Shown: one piece after another, positions 26,819-35,566 of the stretch
Numbering within the stretch: position 1 is the stretch's first letter
Layout of the letters: each line of letters opens with the position of its first letter
From: Sphingobacterium spiritivorum
GTDB lineage: Bacteria > Bacteroidota > Bacteroidia > Sphingobacteriales > Sphingobacteriaceae
NCBI RefSeq assembly: GCF_016725325.1
Contig: NZ_CP068083.1
Coordinates: 1,302,001 to 1,366,000, forward strand
Direction: 5' to 3'
DNA length: 64,000 bases
Program-made: the position numbers and the translations under genes
The notes under the pieces: model-generated
Databases searched by the model: none
Told to the model about the DNA's origin: nothing
The model's input: the letters and a program-made list of their open reading frames with translations, nothing else

Positions 26819-28597
26819 TTAAAAACAATATTTATTCTCCTCAATCAGCTTTTTGGCAATACGCTGACGAGCATCTTTAATATTAAATGGTTCTGCCTTT
26901 GTAAATCTGCGCAGACCTACCAGCATCATTTTTAATTCATCTCCTTCTCCAAATGAATAAAGTGCTTCTTTACCCGCAGCATTTATTTTATCAATCGCAG
27001 TATACAGATACACTTTAGCAATATCGGTAGCATAAGCTGCTGCATCTGCTCCCTGTGTATGGAAGATTTTCTCTGCACGTAGCAGGACAGATTCGGATAC
27101 ATATACGTAACCGATTATATCTGCAATATTCATCAGGATTTCCTGTTCTTTAGATAGAGACATCATCAGTTTCTGAACAGCTGCACCTGCAATCAGCAAC
27201 CCTGCTTTTTTAAGATTTGCCAATATTTTTTTCTCTGCTGCAAATGGTGTTTCATCTTCATCTCCGAAATCAGGAATAGACATCAGTTCGCCTGCAACAG
27301 CTGTTGCCGGTCCCATCAGATCCAACTCCCCTTTCATCGCACGCTTCAATAACATATCCACCACCAAAAGACGGTTTACTTCATTTGTTCCTTCAAAAAT
27401 ACGGTTGATACGAGAGTCACGATAAGCTCTTTCCATAGGAGCATCTGCTGAGTAGCCCATACCTCCATATATCTGTACGCCTTCATCTACAACATAATCC
27501 AGCATCTCAGATCCCCAGACTTTGATAATAGCACATTCGATAGCAAACTGCTCCACAGATTTTAGTTTAGCTTTTGCCTCATCCATTCCTCCTGCAACCA
27601 AAGCATCGTAGGCATCGTCAATATTTTGTCCGGCACGGTATGTAGCTGATTCTACCGCAAACAGACGAATAGCCGCTTCTGCAATTTTATAGCGGATAGC
27701 CCCAAACTTTGAAATAGGAAGGTTAAACTGAACGCGTTCATTTGCATACTTGATGGCTTGTGTCAACACACCTCTTGATGATCCAATAGTGGCTGCCCCC
27801 AGTTTGATACGTCCGATATTCAGGATATTAACGGCAATTTTGAATCCGTTTTCACGGTCTGAAAGCATATTTTCTACAGGAACAGCGCAGTCATTAAAAA
27901 AGATCTGACGCGTAGACGAACCTTTGATACCTAACTTATGTTCTTCAGGATTCATCGTAATACCACCAAAATCTTTCTCCACAATAAATGCTGTCAGATT
28001 TTTATCATCATCAATCTTAGCAAAAACGATAAAGATATCTGCAAATCCCCCGTTGGTGATCCACATCTTCTGACCGTTGATAATATAATGAGTACCTTCT
28101 ACATTCAGTTTCGCTGATGTACGCCCTGAATTTGCATCCGATCCGGAGTTAGGCTCCGTCAGGCAGTATGAAGCCTTCCATTCTCCGGAAGCCAGTTTAG
28201 GAATATATTTTGCTTTCTGCTCTGCATTTCCATAATAAAGAATCGGTAAAGTACCAATTCCGGTATGGGCAGATAAAGCCACTGCGAATGAATAACCTGA
28301 ACCAACGGCATCTGCAACTAACATGGATGTATTAAAATTCTTACCGAAACCACCATATTCTTCAGGTATCGACACGCCCAACAAGCCAAGTTCGCCAGCC
28401 TTATCCATCAGACTTGGCATTAAGCCTTCTTCCTGTGCATCTATACGCTCCAGTTTATTGAGAACTTCAGTATCCAGAAAATCCAGACAAGTCTGACGTA
28501 TCATTCTTGCTTCTTCATCGAATTCCTCCGGAATAAAAATATCTGTATACGGTGTTTCTCTAATCACAAATTCACCGCCTTTGATTGCTTTGCTCAT
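26819..28597 (-). CDS. Acyl-CoA dehydrogenase family protein, long form
   Basis: A 592-residue flavoenzyme for the first step of fatty-acid beta-oxidation. The acyl-CoA dehydrogenase core spans about residues 1-430: EEYGGFGKN, the FAD-binding CLTEPNSGSDANSGRT, MWITNGGFADIF, and the C-terminal-domain signature QIYGGMGYSADAPMERAYRD then IFEGTNEVNRL. An extra C-terminal helical domain of about 150 residues (from about 440) resembles that of very-long-chain-type enzymes. It is the last gene of a cluster with thiolase, a hydratase/dehydrogenase fusion and MarR. Confidence 0.93.
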   Translation of the reverse strand: MSKAIKGGEFVIRETPYTDIFIPEEFDEEARMIRQTCLDFLDTEVLNKLERIDAQEEGLMPSLMDKAGELGLLGVSIPEEYGGFGKNFNTSMLVADAVGSGYSFAVALSAHTGIGTLPILYYGNAEQKAKYIPKLASGEWKASYCLTEPNSGSDANSGRTSAKLNVEGTHYIINGQKMWITNGGFADIFIVFAKIDDDKNLTAFIVEKDFGGITMNPEEHKLGIKGSSTRQIFFNDCAVPVENMLSDRENGFKIAVNILNIGRIKLGAATIGSSRGVLTQAIKYANERVQFNLPISKFGAIRYKIAEAAIRLFAVESATYRAGQNIDDAYDALVAGGMDEAKAKLKSVEQFAIECAIIKVWGSEMLDYVVDEGVQIYGGMGYSADAPMERAYRDSRINRIFEGTNEVNRLLVVDMLLKRAMKGELDLMGPATAVAGELMSIPDFGDEDETPFAAEKKILANLKKAGLLIAGAAVQKLMMSLSKEQEILMNIADIIGYVYVSESVLLRAEKIFHTQGADAAAYATDIAKVYLYTAIDKINAAGKEALYSFGEGDELKMMLVGLRRFTKAEPFNIKDARQRIAKKLIEENKYCF

Positions 28598-28682
28598 AAT
28601 ATTCAGATTTTAGTAGTGTATATTGCGATCGTTTCCTCCGTCCGTACATACATCCTACAACTTTTATAATTCTTATTTTATA

Positions 28683-29855
28683 CTATAATAACTCAAATAT
28701 TCCTGCTGCTCCCTGTCCTGTACCCACACACATGGTGACCATACCATATTTTTTGTTACGACGCTTCAGTTCATTCAGTACCTGTACGGTTAGCTTAGCA
28801 CCGGTACATCCCAACGGATGTCCTAATGCAATAGCTCCTCCATTTACATTTACTTTTTCTTCATCCAGTCCCAATTCACGTATAATCGCCAAAGATTGTG
28901 AAGCAAATGCTTCATTCAGCTCAATCAGATCAATATCCTGCAGATTTAATCCTGCCTGCTTCAACGCTTTTGGAATGGCATAAATCGGACCTATTCCCAT
29001 AATACGGGGAGGCACTCCGGCGACAGCATAACTCACTAAACGTGCGATAGGTTGCAGGTTTAATTCCTTCATCTTTTGCTCCGAAACAACCAGTACGAAA
29101 GCTGCGCCGTCGGATGTCTGTGAAGAATTACCGGCAGTCACACAGCCGTCTGCTGCGAATACGGGTTTTAATTTGGATAAAACTTCCAGTGTCGAATCCG
29201 CACGAGGTCCCTCGTCTGTATCTACAATATATTCCCGTGTCGCTATTTTACCGTCTTCCAAATAGTTCTCTTTGACAGTAATAGGAACGACCCCGTCTTT
29301 CAGATGACCATTTTTGATCGCTTCGACAGCACGCTGATGCGATCGTAAAGAAAATTTATCCTGATCTTCACGGTTCACATTATATTCTTTAGCAACAGCT
29401 TCTGCTGTTAGCCCCATACCCCAATACCAGTCCGGGTTTTCTTTCGCAACTTCCGGATTGGGCACAATCTTCCAGCCTCCGAATGGCATACCGGACATCA
29501 CTTCCACTCCTCCGGCAATAATACAATCTGCCATTCCGGATTTGATCTTTGCTACAGCTGTTGCAATCGTTTCCAATCCGGATGCACAATAACGGTTGAC
29601 GGTTACACCCGGAACTTTATCTGTCTGCAGGCCCATCAACGAGATTAGGCGGGCTACATTCAGGCCCTGTTCCGCTTCCGGCATTGCATTACCGACAATT
29701 ACATCGTCTATTTCTTCTTTATTGAGATTGGGCACTGAGGCAACCAAATGCCTGATAACATCTGCCGCTAAATCATCCGCCCGTGTAAATCGAAATCCTC
29801 CTCTCGGAGCTTTCCCGACTGCGGTACGATATCCTGCTACAATGTAAGCTTCCAT
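28683..29855 (-). CDS. Acetyl-CoA C-acyltransferase (thiolase)
   Basis: A 390-residue thiolase. The ATG at 29855 ([15 protein letters not shown]) is chosen because family homology begins there. The nucleophile is Cys90 in [39 protein letters not shown] and [14 protein letters not shown] supply the catalytic His and second Cys. It cleaves 3-ketoacyl-CoA to acetyl-CoA and a shortened acyl-CoA. A 152-nt gap separates it from the upstream fusion gene, with no terminator hairpin, so an internal promoter is possible. Confidence 0.95.
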   Translation of the reverse strand: MEAYIVAGYRTAVGKAPRGGFRFTRADDLAADVIRHLVASVPNLNKEEIDDVIVGNAMPEAEQGLNVARLISLMGLQTDKVPGVTVNRYCASGLETIATAVAKIKSGMADCIIAGGVEVMSGMPFGGWKIVPNPEVAKENPDWYWGMGLTAEAVAKEYNVNREDQDKFSLRSHQRAVEAIKNGHLKDGVVPITVKENYLEDGKIATREYIVDTDEGPRADSTLEVLSKLKPVFAADGCVTAGNSSQTSDGAAFVLVVSEQKMKELNLQPIARLVSYAVAGVPPRIMGIGPIYAIPKALKQAGLNLQDIDLIELNEAFASQSLAIIRELGLDEEKVNVNGGAIALGHPLGCTGAKLTVQVLNELKRRNKKYGMVTMCVGTGQGAAGIFELL

Positions 29856-30007
29856 ATTCTTATAGTAGTTAGTAATGAGTGATTCGCATCGCATATTGCG
29901 AGACTTATCCTCACCAATCCTTTTATTTAGTTATTTTCTCTTTAGAAAAGCATCGAAGTTTAGAATACATTTTGTATTTCTTCCATACGTTTTCCAGAAT
30001 CCCGGTA

Positions 30008-32437
30008 TTAATTTCTTAATGCCTTACCCTTAGTCAGCATAAACTGAATCCTTTCCAGTGTTTTACGCTCAGCACACAGCTCTAAAAATGCTTTCCTTTC
30101 CAGATCAAGCAGATATTGCTCTGAAACTTCCGTAGGTGCTGACAAATCTCCTCCACACATTACCCAGCCTAATTTTTCTGAAATTTTCTTGTCATGATCA
30201 GAGATATAATTACCGGCACGCATGGAGCTTGCACCAACATATACGATACCTAAGCCCTGTTTACCGAGAACTTTAATATCATTACGCGGAGCAGGCTGTA
30301 TATATCCGGCATCTGCCAGTTCTAATGCTTTGGCTTTTGCATCTGCCAGCAAACGTGCCCGGTTCATCGTAATGGAATATTTGCCTTCCTCCAGATACCC
30401 AAGTTCAAATGCTTCGACGGCAGAAGTAGAAACTTTTGCCTGACCCACTGTAAGGAAACGATCTTTCAATGTATTCTGAACGATCTGATCATCTTTATAT
30501 TCATCAGAAGCCCGCAATGCAAATTCTTTGGAACCTCCTCCTCCCGGAATCACACCGACACCAAATTCGACCAGTCCCATGTAAGTCTCCGCATGGAGCT
30601 GAACGAAATCCGCATGCATAGAAAATTCACATCCTCCACCGAGAGCAAGCTGAAACGGAGCCGCTACCACCGGAATTGAAGAATAACGGATACGCATAGA
30701 AGTATTCTGAAAAGCACGCACAGCCATATTCAGTTCATCATAATCCTGCTCCACAGCCATCATAAAGATCATCCCGATATTGGCACCTGCTGAAAAGTTC
30801 TTTCCGTCATTAGAGATTACTAATCCACGATACTCTTTTTCGGCCAGATCAATGGCTTTATTGAGTCCCTGAATAACATCTCCACCGATAGTATTCATCT
30901 TCGTATGGAATTCACAATTAATGATACCATCGCCAAGATCTATAATCGAAACTCCTGAATTTTTCCAGATTGTTTTTGTTTCGCGGATATGATCCAACAC
31001 AATCAGATCTTCGGCACCCGGTATTGCTTTATAAGACTTGGATGCAATATCATAATAATGTCTTACCCCATTCTCCACCTTATAAAAGGACTCGTGTCCG
31101 GCATTCAGCATATCATGTACCCAGGCTGCAACTTCACCGGTCTGTCCGGGAAGACGCTTGTCTTCTGCTTTGATTTTCTCAATGGTCTCTCTTACGCCTA
31201 ATGCATCCCATACTTCAAAAGGTCCTATTTCCCATCCAAAGCCTGCACGCATGGCGTCATCGATACGGAAAAAGTCATCTGTAATCTCAGGAACTCTGTT
31301 AGACACATATTCAAACAATGGATAGTGCATCGCTCTGAACAACTCCGCAGCTTTATCTTTACCCTGCTCATAGACTTTCATCCGTTTGCGGATATCTTCT
31401 ACCTGCTTCGTCGCCTCCAGCGTCTGTGATTTCACTTTTTCCTGAGATCCGAATTCAAGTGTTTTCAGATTTAGAGAAAGTATTTCCGAATTGCCTTTTG
31501 CATCTTTTACTTTTTCATAAAAACCCTTTTTGGTTTTCTCTCCCAACCACTTGTTTTCAACCATTTTCGTGATGAAACCGGGTAATTGAAAGACTCCTTT
31601 TGCTTCATCTTCCGGTGCATTCTGCGCTAAACCATTGGCAACATTTACCAATGTATCCAGTCCTACCACATCTGCTGTACGGAAAGTAGCTGATTTGGGG
31701 TGTCCCATTGCAGGACCTGTGTATTTATCAACTTCCTCAACAGTCAGCCCCAGAGGTTCGACCAGATGCGTCAGTGCCAACATGGAATATACGCCTATTC
31801 TATTTCCGATAAAGGCTGGTGTATCTTTACATAAAACCACAGTTTTACCTAAAAATTTATCACCATATTCCATCAGGAAGTCTACAACCTCTTTTTTGGT
31901 ATGAGGTGTAGGAATAATTTCTAACAACTGCAGATAACGTGGCGGATTAAAAAAGTGTGTTCCGCAGAAATGATCCTTGAAATCCTCACTTCTTCCTTCC
32001 GTCATCAAATGAATAGGAATACCGGATGTATTGGAAGTGATTAACGTTCCTTTTTTACGGAATTGCTCTACTTTTTCAAATACGGATTTTTTAATATCCA
32101 GACGTTCAACAACAACTTCTATCACCCAGTCTGCATGGGCGATATCTTTCATATCATCATCAAAATTTCCTGTTTTGATCCTTTTGACAAATGACTTACT
32201 GTAAATAGGTGACGGATTGGATTTAATTGCGGTCTCCAACGATAAGTTGACGATGCGGTTGCGTACCGGCTTGCTGTCCAGAGTAAGCCCTTTCGCCTCT
32301 TCTGCCGGCAGCAATTCCTTTGGCGCAATATCCAAAAGCAAAACTTCCAGTCCGATATTGGCAAAATGACAGGCAATTCTTGACCCCATCACTCCAGAAC
32401 CTAAAACGGCTACTTTTTTAATACTTCTGTTATTCAT
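30008..32437 (-). CDS. 3-hydroxyacyl-CoA dehydrogenase/enoyl-CoA hydratase fusion (FadN-like)
   Basis: An 809-residue bifunctional protein. The N-terminal NAD-binding dehydrogenase (about residues 8-310) has VAVLGSGVMGSRIACHFAN, GTHFFNPP, and DTPAFIGNRIG. A linker/C-terminal dehydrogenase domain follows. A crotonase domain (about 500-720) shows NDGKNFSAGANI and ALGGGCEFSMHAD. The order (dehydrogenase first, hydratase later) matches FadN/FadB-like proteins of Bacteroidota rather than E. coli FadB. It performs the middle steps of beta-oxidation. The start is 11 nt after the MarR gene stop, so the two are co-transcribed. Confidence 0.94.
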   Translation of the reverse strand: MNNRSIKKVAVLGSGVMGSRIACHFANIGLEVLLLDIAPKELLPAEEAKGLTLDSKPVRNRIVNLSLETAIKSNPSPIYSKSFVKRIKTGNFDDDMKDIAHADWVIEVVVERLDIKKSVFEKVEQFRKKGTLITSNTSGIPIHLMTEGRSEDFKDHFCGTHFFNPPRYLQLLEIIPTPHTKKEVVDFLMEYGDKFLGKTVVLCKDTPAFIGNRIGVYSMLALTHLVEPLGLTVEEVDKYTGPAMGHPKSATFRTADVVGLDTLVNVANGLAQNAPEDEAKGVFQLPGFITKMVENKWLGEKTKKGFYEKVKDAKGNSEILSLNLKTLEFGSQEKVKSQTLEATKQVEDIRKRMKVYEQGKDKAAELFRAMHYPLFEYVSNRVPEITDDFFRIDDAMRAGFGWEIGPFEVWDALGVRETIEKIKAEDKRLPGQTGEVAAWVHDMLNAGHESFYKVENGVRHYYDIASKSYKAIPGAEDLIVLDHIRETKTIWKNSGVSIIDLGDGIINCEFHTKMNTIGGDVIQGLNKAIDLAEKEYRGLVISNDGKNFSAGANIGMIFMMAVEQDYDELNMAVRAFQNTSMRIRYSSIPVVAAPFQLALGGGCEFSMHADFVQLHAETYMGLVEFGVGVIPGGGGSKEFALRASDEYKDDQIVQNTLKDRFLTVGQAKVSTSAVEAFELGYLEEGKYSITMNRARLLADAKAKALELADAGYIQPAPRNDIKVLGKQGLGIVYVGASSMRAGNYISDHDKKISEKLGWVMCGGDLSAPTEVSEQYLLDLERKAFLELCAERKTLERIQFMLTKGKALRN

Positions 32438-32448
32438 CCTTTTATATT

Positions 32449-32916
32449 TTATGTTGCGGCAATATTATCCGCAGCGTTTGATTGTAGTTCTCCCTGATAA
32501 TCCTTTGCCAGTTCATTTATTTTGATCAGCGTCTTAATCAGTTGAGCCCGTTCTCTGGCACTGATATTTGCTTCCAGATATTGATTAAAACTACGGACCA
32601 CATCCTTAGCAATTTTTCGCTTCTCTTTACCCAGCTCTGTCAGATAAACCTTGACAGACCGCTTATCCACATCACTGGCTTCCCTGTAAATAAAACCTAA
32701 GGTCTCCAGATTATTTAACACTCTGGATAAGCTGGTTGTTTTGACACCTGTCAAATTTGCAATCTGCGAAACAGGAGTGCCTTCCTTATGTATATTGATC
32801 AAGATATACCCGGCAGCCTGCGTAAAACCGTATTGCGATGCGATCGTATTGTATTTATTGGCCACAGTCTGCCAACCGGTTTTCATGAAATAATCAATTG
32901 TATTATCCTGACTCAT
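32449..32916 (-). CDS. MarR family transcriptional regulator of the beta-oxidation cluster
   Basis: A 155-residue winged-helix protein. The DNA-binding part is GTPVSQIANLTGVKTTSLS, then RVLNNLETLGFIYRE and the wing DVDKRSVKVYLTELG. As first gene of the cluster it probably represses its own promoter and is relieved by acyl-CoA or fatty acid, as known for related systems; the ligand is inference. Two clear palindromes overlap its promoter (32935-32954 and 32968-32984), which fits autoregulation. Confidence 0.9.
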   Translation of the reverse strand: MSQDNTIDYFMKTGWQTVANKYNTIASQYGFTQAAGYILINIHKEGTPVSQIANLTGVKTTSLSRVLNNLETLGFIYREASDVDKRSVKVYLTELGKEKRKIAKDVVRSFNQYLEANISARERAQLIKTLIKINELAKDYQGELQSNAADNIAAT

Positions 32917-32934
32917 AATTTATTTTTAGCTATT

Positions 32935-32984
32935 TTGCTATGCAAGCATAACAAATTTAATTTATTTATTTGGACATTCCAAAT
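32935..32984 (-). promoter_or_regulatory. Promoter with two overlapping palindromes, MarR operator candidate
   Basis: On the minus strand a TTG (-33; bases 32980-32982) is followed after 20 nt by TAAATTTG (-7; 32952-32959), 35 nt before the MarR start. TTGCTATGCAAGCATAACAA (32935-32954) is a 20-bp dyad with one mismatch that overlaps the -7 box. ATTTGGA-CAT-TCCAAAT (32968-32984) is a perfect dyad over the -33 element. Together they look like a repressor-controlled promoter. Confidence 0.65.
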
Positions 32985-33151
32985 CAGTTCTGTTAATTTT
33001 TCGATAAATCTTTGACTGATTTTAATACTTTAAAAATACAATAAAAGTGCTCAGAAAAGATTTTATGCATTTTTACTATTTAATTGTAATGTTTTTATCT
33101 TTTTCAAGACTAACAGATAAAGTAATTTAGAGAGAGGCATCCTACTACAAT

Positions 33152-33643
33152 ATGGACATCGAAAAAGAATTTATCGGATTAATAACTTCCAATCAGGCCA
33201 TTATCCATCGCATATGCTGCATGTATGTGGACAACAGAACGGACAGAGAGGATCTGTTCCAGGAAATAGTACTGCAAAGCTGGAAGTCTTTCAAAAGCTT
33301 CAGAGGCGACTCAAGGTTCCAGACCTGGCTATATCGCGTTGGGCTGAATACGGCAATCACGTACATAAAGCGGGATCGCAAACATATGCATGCGGAGCTG
33401 CAGTTTACACAGGAAAGCTATTGCGAAATCATCTATCAGGAGAATGAAGAGATTCTGGCTATGTATCGGGCGATTGGGCAGCTTTCAAAAATCGAGAAGG
33501 CACTCGTTGCTCTTTATCTGGAAGACTACAGTTATAAAGAAATCGGAGATACAATGGGTATGACAGCCAATCATGTGGCTGTTAAAATATCCCGGATCAA
33601 AGAAAAATTAAAGGAACTCAGTAAAAAACAACTATCATTATGA
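33152..33643 (+). CDS. ECF-type RNA polymerase sigma factor
   Basis: A 163-residue sigma-70 protein. Region 2: NRTDREDLFQEIVLQSWKSF and FRGDSRFQTWLYRVGLN. Region 4: SKIEKALVALYLEDYSYKEI, then GDTMGMTANHVAVKISRIKEKL. It overlaps the next gene by 4 nt (ATGA type), so its partner is made in step with it. It is divergent from the MarR gene. No classical TonB-receptor genes lie beside it, unlike many Bacteroidota ECF loci. Confidence 0.92.
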   Translation: MDIEKEFIGLITSNQAIIHRICCMYVDNRTDREDLFQEIVLQSWKSFKSFRGDSRFQTWLYRVGLNTAITYIKRDRKHMHAELQFTQESYCEIIYQENEEILAMYRAIGQLSKIEKALVALYLEDYSYKEIGDTMGMTANHVAVKISRIKEKLKELSKKQLSL

Positions 33644-34302
33644 AATTAGAAGATCTTAAATATAACAACAGCAGACAGAATAGCCCAACAACTTCCTCTG
33701 CCCTACAGTTTCTTCCGGAGGAAGCAATTGAAAAATTAACAACACAAAAATCTACTAATCTGCTCGATACAATAGATGAAAATTTGAAGAAAAATATCAA
33801 ATACCGGTCACTATTTATTCTCGTAGCTATCGGCATTCTGTTGTATAATTATGAAAACACGTTCTGGGGTTGGTATTTTATTCTGGGATCATTGGTAGAA
33901 GCCGGAATGACCTATATCGCCTATAAACTGCGTAAAAAAATTCATGAAAGCTTTGAAACCGACCTTCCGTTATCGGATCGGTTTATTCAAATACAGGAAT
34001 TGATTCAAAAATACCTGAAATTCAACAAAATAGCACGAGGAAGTATTTTTGTAATATTAGTAGTAGCCGTATCCTTAAAAAACATACAGTCCTTCGATTT
34101 ACCATCCCTGTTTTCAGGTGATGTAATTTTCAGATTCGTATTTCTGGGACTGATTTTCTATTTCATACATATTTATAGTTTTAAAAAATTCGCCAAACCG
34201 CATCAGGATATGCTGGTGGATCTGCACTATTACCTTACAGAATTAGAGGAACTACCTCAGGAAGACATTCAAACAAATACGCAGAATAATCCCGGACAAT
34301 AA
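33640..34302 (+). CDS. Four-helix membrane protein coupled to an ECF sigma factor, probable anti-sigma
   Basis: A 220-residue protein I cannot place in a named family. A polar N terminus (about residues 1-55, with EEAIEKLTTQKST) precedes membrane segments near 56-70, 75-92, 130-147 and 160-185. It has a cytoplasmic middle loop of about 35 residues and an acidic/Gln-rich tail. It lacks the HXXXCXXC zinc motif of zinc-binding anti-sigma factors. Its start overlaps the sigma stop, so a sigma-regulating role is likely by position alone. Confidence 0.7.
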   Translation: MKLEDLKYNNSRQNSPTTSSALQFLPEEAIEKLTTQKSTNLLDTIDENLKKNIKYRSLFILVAIGILLYNYENTFWGWYFILGSLVEAGMTYIAYKLRKKIHESFETDLPLSDRFIQIQELIQKYLKFNKIARGSIFVILVVAVSLKNIQSFDLPSLFSGDVIFRFVFLGLIFYFIHIYSFKKFAKPHQDMLVDLHYYLTELEELPQEDIQTNTQNNPGQ

Positions 34303-34361
34303 GCAGACATATTAAAATGTGGAAAACTTTTTCACTTTACAAATCAGACGGTTAATATCAA

Positions 34362-34389
34362 AACGCCTGCACTTATTCACACAGGCGTT
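34362..34389. terminator. Hairpin between sigma locus and oxygenase gene
   Basis: AACGCCTG and its complement CAGGCGTT (34382-34389) with a 12-nt loop. It lacks a good T-rich tail on the plus strand. It may still end the sigma-operon transcript, or belong to the leader region before the next gene. Confidence 0.45.
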
Positions 34390-34442
34390 AGAAAATTCAA
34401 AATTAATTCAATTACCTTTGTTTGTACAAAAACAGAAACAGT

Positions 34443-35405
34443 ATGGCATTAGTTAACATACCCAGATTAGATTTACTGAATTACACTTCAGGTTCTAAGG
34501 AACAACGCGAACAATTTATTCAGGATATTGGTAAAGCTTTTAATGAAACCGGCTTTGTGACAATCGCCAATCATGGTCTTTCCAAAGAGTTGATTGATGA
34601 ATTGTATCAGGTGGTTCCCGCATTTTTTGCTCTTCCTGATGACATCAAATATCAATATGAGTTTCCTGAATTGGCAGGACAACGTGGCTACACTACAAAA
34701 GGACGTGAAAAAGCTAAAGACTCCAAAACTCCGGATCTGAAAGAATTCTGGCAGCGCGGCCAAACGATTGTAGGGGAAGAATATTCAAAAACAGATTTCC
34801 CGGATAATCCTGAGGTCAACGAGTTACCTCGTTTCAATACGATTACTGCAGAAGTATATAAAAAACTGGAAGATACAGGCCGGGAGCTATTAAAAGCTAT
34901 CGCAACTTATCTTGATCTGGAAGAAAATTATTTCGAGCAGTACGTTATCAATGGAAATTCCATTCTGAGAGCAATTCACTATTTCCCTATATTACATCCT
35001 GAAGAACTCGCACCGGATGCTGTACGTGCAGGAGCACATGAAGATATCAACCTTATCACACTTTTGATTGGAGCCAGCGCAGACGGTCTGGAAGTATTGA
35101 CTAAAGACGGAGAATGGTACCCGATTAAAGCTAAAGGAGAAGATATTGTGATCAATGTCGGTGATATGTTGCAAAGATTGACAAATAACAAACTAAAATC
35201 TACTACACACAGGGTTGTCAATCCTCCTGTAGAAAAAATGGGAACTTCAAGATTTTCAATTCCGTTTTTTTTACACCCTAAATCTTCCATGAGTCTGGCT
35301 TGTCTTTCGTCTTGTATTGATGAGAAACATCCTAAAGCATATCCGGATTATACTGCTGGCGAATATTTAGATGAACGATTAAGAGAAATTGGCTTAAAGA
35401 TGTAA
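34443..35405 (+). CDS. Isopenicillin N synthase-like Fe(II)/2-oxoglutarate oxygenase
   Basis: A 320-residue enzyme; the ATG at 34443 is chosen because TACCTTTG at 34413-34420 is the likely -7 box and the longer frame starts only 2 nt after it. The DIOX_N-type N domain runs to about residue 130 (AFNETGFVTIANHG). The double-stranded beta helix has the iron triad His199-x-Asp201 (GAHEDINLITLL) and a distal His in KSTTHRVVN, with an Arg in TSRFSIPFF for the co-substrate. The family hydroxylates or desaturates small molecules. The natural substrate is unknown; despite the name there is no antibiotic cluster nearby. Confidence 0.9.
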   Translation: MALVNIPRLDLLNYTSGSKEQREQFIQDIGKAFNETGFVTIANHGLSKELIDELYQVVPAFFALPDDIKYQYEFPELAGQRGYTTKGREKAKDSKTPDLKEFWQRGQTIVGEEYSKTDFPDNPEVNELPRFNTITAEVYKKLEDTGRELLKAIATYLDLEENYFEQYVINGNSILRAIHYFPILHPEELAPDAVRAGAHEDINLITLLIGASADGLEVLTKDGEWYPIKAKGEDIVINVGDMLQRLTNNKLKSTTHRVVNPPVEKMGTSRFSIPFFLHPKSSMSLACLSSCIDEKHPKAYPDYTAGEYLDERLREIGLKM

Positions 35406-35430
35406 TCCCAGCCAATAAAAGTAACTTTTG

Positions 35431-35458
35431 AAGGAGGAAATGATAAGATTTCCTCCTT
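35431..35458 (+). terminator. Terminator after the oxygenase gene
   Basis: AAGGAGGAAAT, 6-nt loop, and the exact complement, then TTTTTATTTG. Typical intrinsic terminator. Confidence 0.9.
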
Positions 35459-35566
35459 TTTTATTTGTGTTCCAGCAATCAATCGATTGCACAACCTTCT
35501 CATAATCTTATTATTATACAGCAAAAGAAATAACTTTGATCCTGACATCATAACCAATCACTTAAC

